The notes under the pieces were generated by a model. The model worked only from the letters and a program-made list of their open reading frames with translations. It was not told the origin of the DNA and made no database searches. From the NCBI GenBank assembly GCA_030528995.1, contig JAUMXR010000003.1, positions 1-51,704 of the forward strand: 51,704 bases of DNA. The letters run 5' to 3'. The position numbers were made by a program, and so were the translations under genes. Position 1 is the stretch's first letter. Every line of letters begins with the position of its first letter. Origin of the DNA: Candidatus Saccharimonadota bacterium (GTDB taxonomy: Bacteria > Patescibacteriota > Saccharimonadia > Saccharimonadales > Saccharimonadaceae). This document shows positions 50,801 through 51,704 of this stretch, piece after piece.

Positions 50801-50889
50801 GTAACGGCAGTAGTAATAATACCTAAAACAAAAACCACTAAAGTCGAAATCTTTAATATTTTTTTACTGATAGAATTAATAGCAAACAT
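47872..50889 (-). CDS. Giant surface protein: TED-like, CnaB and three T-Q ester-bond-type repeats, PDTG anchor
   Basis: 1005-aa paralogue of the adjacent gene. Signal peptide 1-45; TED-like region with GYCANP (C84) and H157 in MVHATIGAI where a Gln is expected; three CnaB/SpaA-like domains (YGSIKVKKCDAETRACAAQGNAS, LTVSKKDAELDTCS, DVKFKKVDKNNNNA); three T-Q-type repeats. The first repeat is unique and keeps Gln (ANQTIDI); the last two and the anchor are identical to the neighbour's. C-terminus: VPTPDTGLF, helix, RKMHSRHHVKFN. Role is probably the same (adhesion or host contact), with a different tip domain. SD ACAGGAAAC precedes the ATG. Terminus and leader are homologous to the other gene, consistent with tandem duplication followed by gene conversion. 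Confidence 0.85.
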   Translation of the reverse strand: MFAINSISKKILKISTLVVFVLGIITTAVTIAVRQSDQEVNAVSADDTPVVITAGPWMEYGIVGHGTKRYYATTSDNVEHQGYCANPWLSGPELDPHVVQTPDYGTANNNAIRLLVYISTISNSHNSSLMRSLFGWASSSTSGEVNISENMVYSMVHATIGAINDDYTGLEGWEIDGVSVITRIDNTITAVRQLINNNDSAFTESKNYKLLGINQVLNQQSGKLNQNVVWIEALTVYGSIKVKKCDAETRACAAQGNASLEGIKFEASNGNNRYEATTNESGVATFSNLPNGTYTVKEINSNTSYNLDTSSGSGQTTAISISGEVKELTFYDTVKKGKLTVSKKDAELDTCSKLGSATFAGNKFQVVNKSTNSIYYGGSTIAVNAVVTTKTMSAEDCSVVFDNLPYGSYTLKETAVGNGYILNGGEQSFSIPTNDSYNISKTISNQVIRGDVKFKKVDKNNNNAAMANVPFRITSKTTGENHIVVTNANGEVDTSAIRHTLHTNGYDSLTTEQLFNVTYHNDYGTWFGTGTTANDNLGALPYDTYEVVELSCDSNKFCYDINAEKQTFSITSDKQKVDLGTWENDCTVFELSTTATDQKDGDKFVVAGSDTVIVDNIRYVATANMTFIVKGILMDKATNSPLLVNGNKVESSIEVTPSSREEAWAQMTFNLDTTYLAGKEIVVFERMYYGDELVIEHAEINDANQTIDIVSLSTLATDDSDGDHIIFDEQEAKIRDVVDYCLIPGKTYTIKSVIMDSKNGLPIKINGEKIEASTEITPTKNCDYVELYFDVDPSEIAGRNIVMFEDLYYNDHLVLEHNTLFDKYETINVLSLSTTATDLEDGDKLMAANKQVTITDKVDYCLLEDETFTIKGVVMNKTTKEILLINGAPVEQTITITPEEKCGSVNMEYTLDTTGLGGSELIIFESLYYDNERLIAHEDYENASETVSVLVPTPDTGLFTKADWEDREEQIAPVISIVAVALPATFLIIGFGIRKMHSRHHVKFN
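47914..48778. repeat. 865-bp direct repeat, copy 2
   Basis: Partner of 43392-44256, at the 3' end of the 1005-aa gene. Recombination between the copies would remove about 4.5 kb and leave one intact giant gene. Confidence 0.85.
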
Positions 50890-50928
50890 TTTTGTTTCCT
50901 GTTTTTATGTTAGACCTTTTACTTCCAT

Positions 50929-50957
50929 AGTGTATATGGTTTTTTGAAATTTGTCAA
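50929..50957 (-). promoter_or_regulatory. Promoter of the 47872-50889 gene
   Basis: Minus strand: TTGACA (50952-50957), 17-bp spacer, TACACT (50929-50934). The leader resembles that of the neighbour gene (AAGGTC..ACATAAAAA). Confidence 0.75.
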
Positions 50958-50996
50958 TACCTTTATGATTTTTGGGGAGTTTTTTGAAAATTACTC

Positions 50997-51025
50997 TTTA
51001 CAAGTTGGGCAAAATAGTCTAAAAT
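50997..51025 (+). promoter_or_regulatory. Promoter of tuf
   Basis: TTTACA (50997-51002), 17-bp spacer, TAAAAT (51020-51025). Confidence 0.75.
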
Positions 51026-51038
51026 AGTAGGGTAGAGA

Positions 51039-51068
51039 TTTGGAGCTGGTTTTTATTAGCGCTCCAAA
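51039..51068 (+). promoter_or_regulatory. Stem-loop in the tuf leader
   Basis: TTTGGAGC (51039-51046) and GCTCCAAA (51061-51068) form a perfect 8-bp stem 13 nt before the SD AAAAGGAG. Possible regulatory or stabilising leader element. Confidence 0.55.
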
Positions 51069-51093
51069 CATAATATAAATAAAAGGAGATTGA

Positions 51094-51704
51094 ATGGCAA
51101 ATTTTGACCGTTCCAAGCCGCACATTAACGTCGGCACCATGGGTCACGTCGACCATGGTAAAACCACTTTAACAGCTGCGATTACGAGCGTTCTTGCGAA
51201 GAGACTTCCATCGGACGTAAATAAACCAGTTGCTTATGATCAAATCGATAATGCACCTGAGGAAAAGGCTCGCGGTATCACTATCGCAACTTCTCACCAG
51301 GAGTATGAATCTGAAAAGCGTCACTATGCACACGTAGATATGCCAGGTCACGCTGACTACATTAAAAACATGATTACCGGTGCTGCCCAGGTAGATGGCG
51401 CCATCCTCGTAGTTGCTGCGAATGATGGTCCTTTGCCACAGACCCGTGAACACGTACTTCTTGCTCACCAGGTGAACGTACCAAAAATCATCGTGTTCTT
51501 GAACAAAATGGACCTTGCCGATCCTGAGCTCGTTGAGCTTGTCGAGATGGATGTCCGCGAACTTTTGAACAAGTACGGTTTCGATGGTGACAACGCTCCT
51601 ATCATCAAGGGTTCTGCTACTAAGGCTCTCGAAGGTGATAAGGAAAATGAAGATGCTATTATGGAACTCGTTCATGCGATGGATGAATACTTTGACATTC
51701 CTGA
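51094..51704 (+). CDS. tuf: Elongation factor Tu, 3' end cut by the window
   Basis: First 203 codons of the GTPase that delivers aminoacyl-tRNA to the ribosome. G1 [14 protein letters not shown], switch [17 protein letters not shown]3 [15 protein letters not shown] (most EF-Tu have DCPGH), G4 NKMDL and the start of the G5 region (GSATKALEG). It begins with ATG at 51094 after SD AAAAGGAG. The codons are strongly biased, as expected of a highly expressed gene. tsf in the same window encodes its exchange factor. Confidence 0.97.
   Translation, partial: MANFDRSKPHINVGTMGHVDHGKTTLTAAITSVLAKRLPSDVNKPVAYDQIDNAPEEKARGITIATSHQEYESEKRHYAHVDMPGHADYIKNMITGAAQVDGAILVVAANDGPLPQTREHVLLAHQVNVPKIIVFLNKMDLADPELVELVEMDVRELLNKYGFDGDNAPIIKGSATKALEGDKENEDAIMELVHAMDEYFDIP

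Noticed and set aside
51169-51675. 168-codon open frame on the minus strand inside tuf
   Set aside because: It is opposite the conserved GTPase domain of EF-Tu, whose biased codons leave the antisense frame open; its translation has no sensible features.
1-51704. UGA recoded as glycine (Gracilibacteria/SR1 code)
   Set aside because: TGA ends rseP, gatC and the first phosphoketolase gene at family-appropriate positions with overlapping downstream starts, and conserved proteins have no in-frame TGA at Gly positions.

Overview
The window looks like part of a Candidatus Saccharibacteria (TM7, Candidate Phyla Radiation) chromosome. The inference rests on compact housekeeping genes with reduced versions of conserved enzymes (UvrC of 419 aa, ProRS of 409 aa, EF-Ts of 198 aa), a type-B L31 without zinc cysteines, no biosynthetic operons, and a large outlay on secreted and anchored surface proteins. 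TGA is used as an ordinary stop, so the Gracilibacteria/SR1 code does not apply. The phylum call comes from gene content only, not from a phylogeny.

Layout. 1-5205 (minus): three tandem paralogous secreted proteins with InlB-type and FISUMP domains, the first cut by the window edge. 5249-6529: enolase. 6604-13363 (plus): a membrane protein, uvrC, secG, an oligopeptide-binding-type lipoprotein-like protein, tRNA-Leu(GAG) and two envelope proteins. 13429-14727 (minus): rpsB-tsf. 14921-16004: a ClpP-family protease and L31. 16104-17243 (minus): an LRR surface protein. 17358-26384: frr-uppS, rseP-CPBP protease, proS, greA, lysS, a small DUF167 gene (minus) and uvrB. 26492-29992: an unknown gene, a phosphoketolase split into two genes, and a PIN-TRAM protein. 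29993-34426: a PBP1A-type enzyme divergent from murJ. 34443-37988: gatC-gatA-(HEPN-like gene)-gatB. 38070-43242: fusA embedded among five unknown genes with strong, similar promoters. 43350-50889 (minus): two giant adhesin-like proteins built from CnaB/SpaA and T-Q ester-bond-type repeats. 51094-end: tuf, cut by the edge.

How it works together. Translation (rpsB, tsf, frr, fusA, tuf, proS, lysS, gatCAB, L31, tRNA-Leu), NER (uvrB, uvrC) and envelope building (uppS, murJ, PBP1A, secG, rseP) alternate with surface display genes. Four of the surface proteins end in a PDTG-transmembrane-basic tail that resembles a sortase signal. gatCAB implies that Gln-tRNA and/or Asn-tRNA is made by amidation. 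Enolase and phosphoketolase fit a fermentative scavenger.

Most notable observations. (1) At least fourteen genes have a TATAAT-like -10 box ending exactly 6-7 nt before the start codon, so their mRNAs should be leaderless, while other genes have strong Shine-Dalgarno leaders. (2) The 3' end of one FISUMP gene changes abruptly to asparagine-free, NNC-rich codons followed by a large hairpin, which resembles a diversity-generating-retroelement variable region. (3) The two giant surface genes share an 865-bp almost perfect direct repeat. (4) Phosphoketolase is split cleanly at its domain linker. (5) UvrB and GatB each carry a short GC-rich palindromic in-frame insert encoding GASP. (6) A HEPN-like membrane protein sits inside the gat operon.
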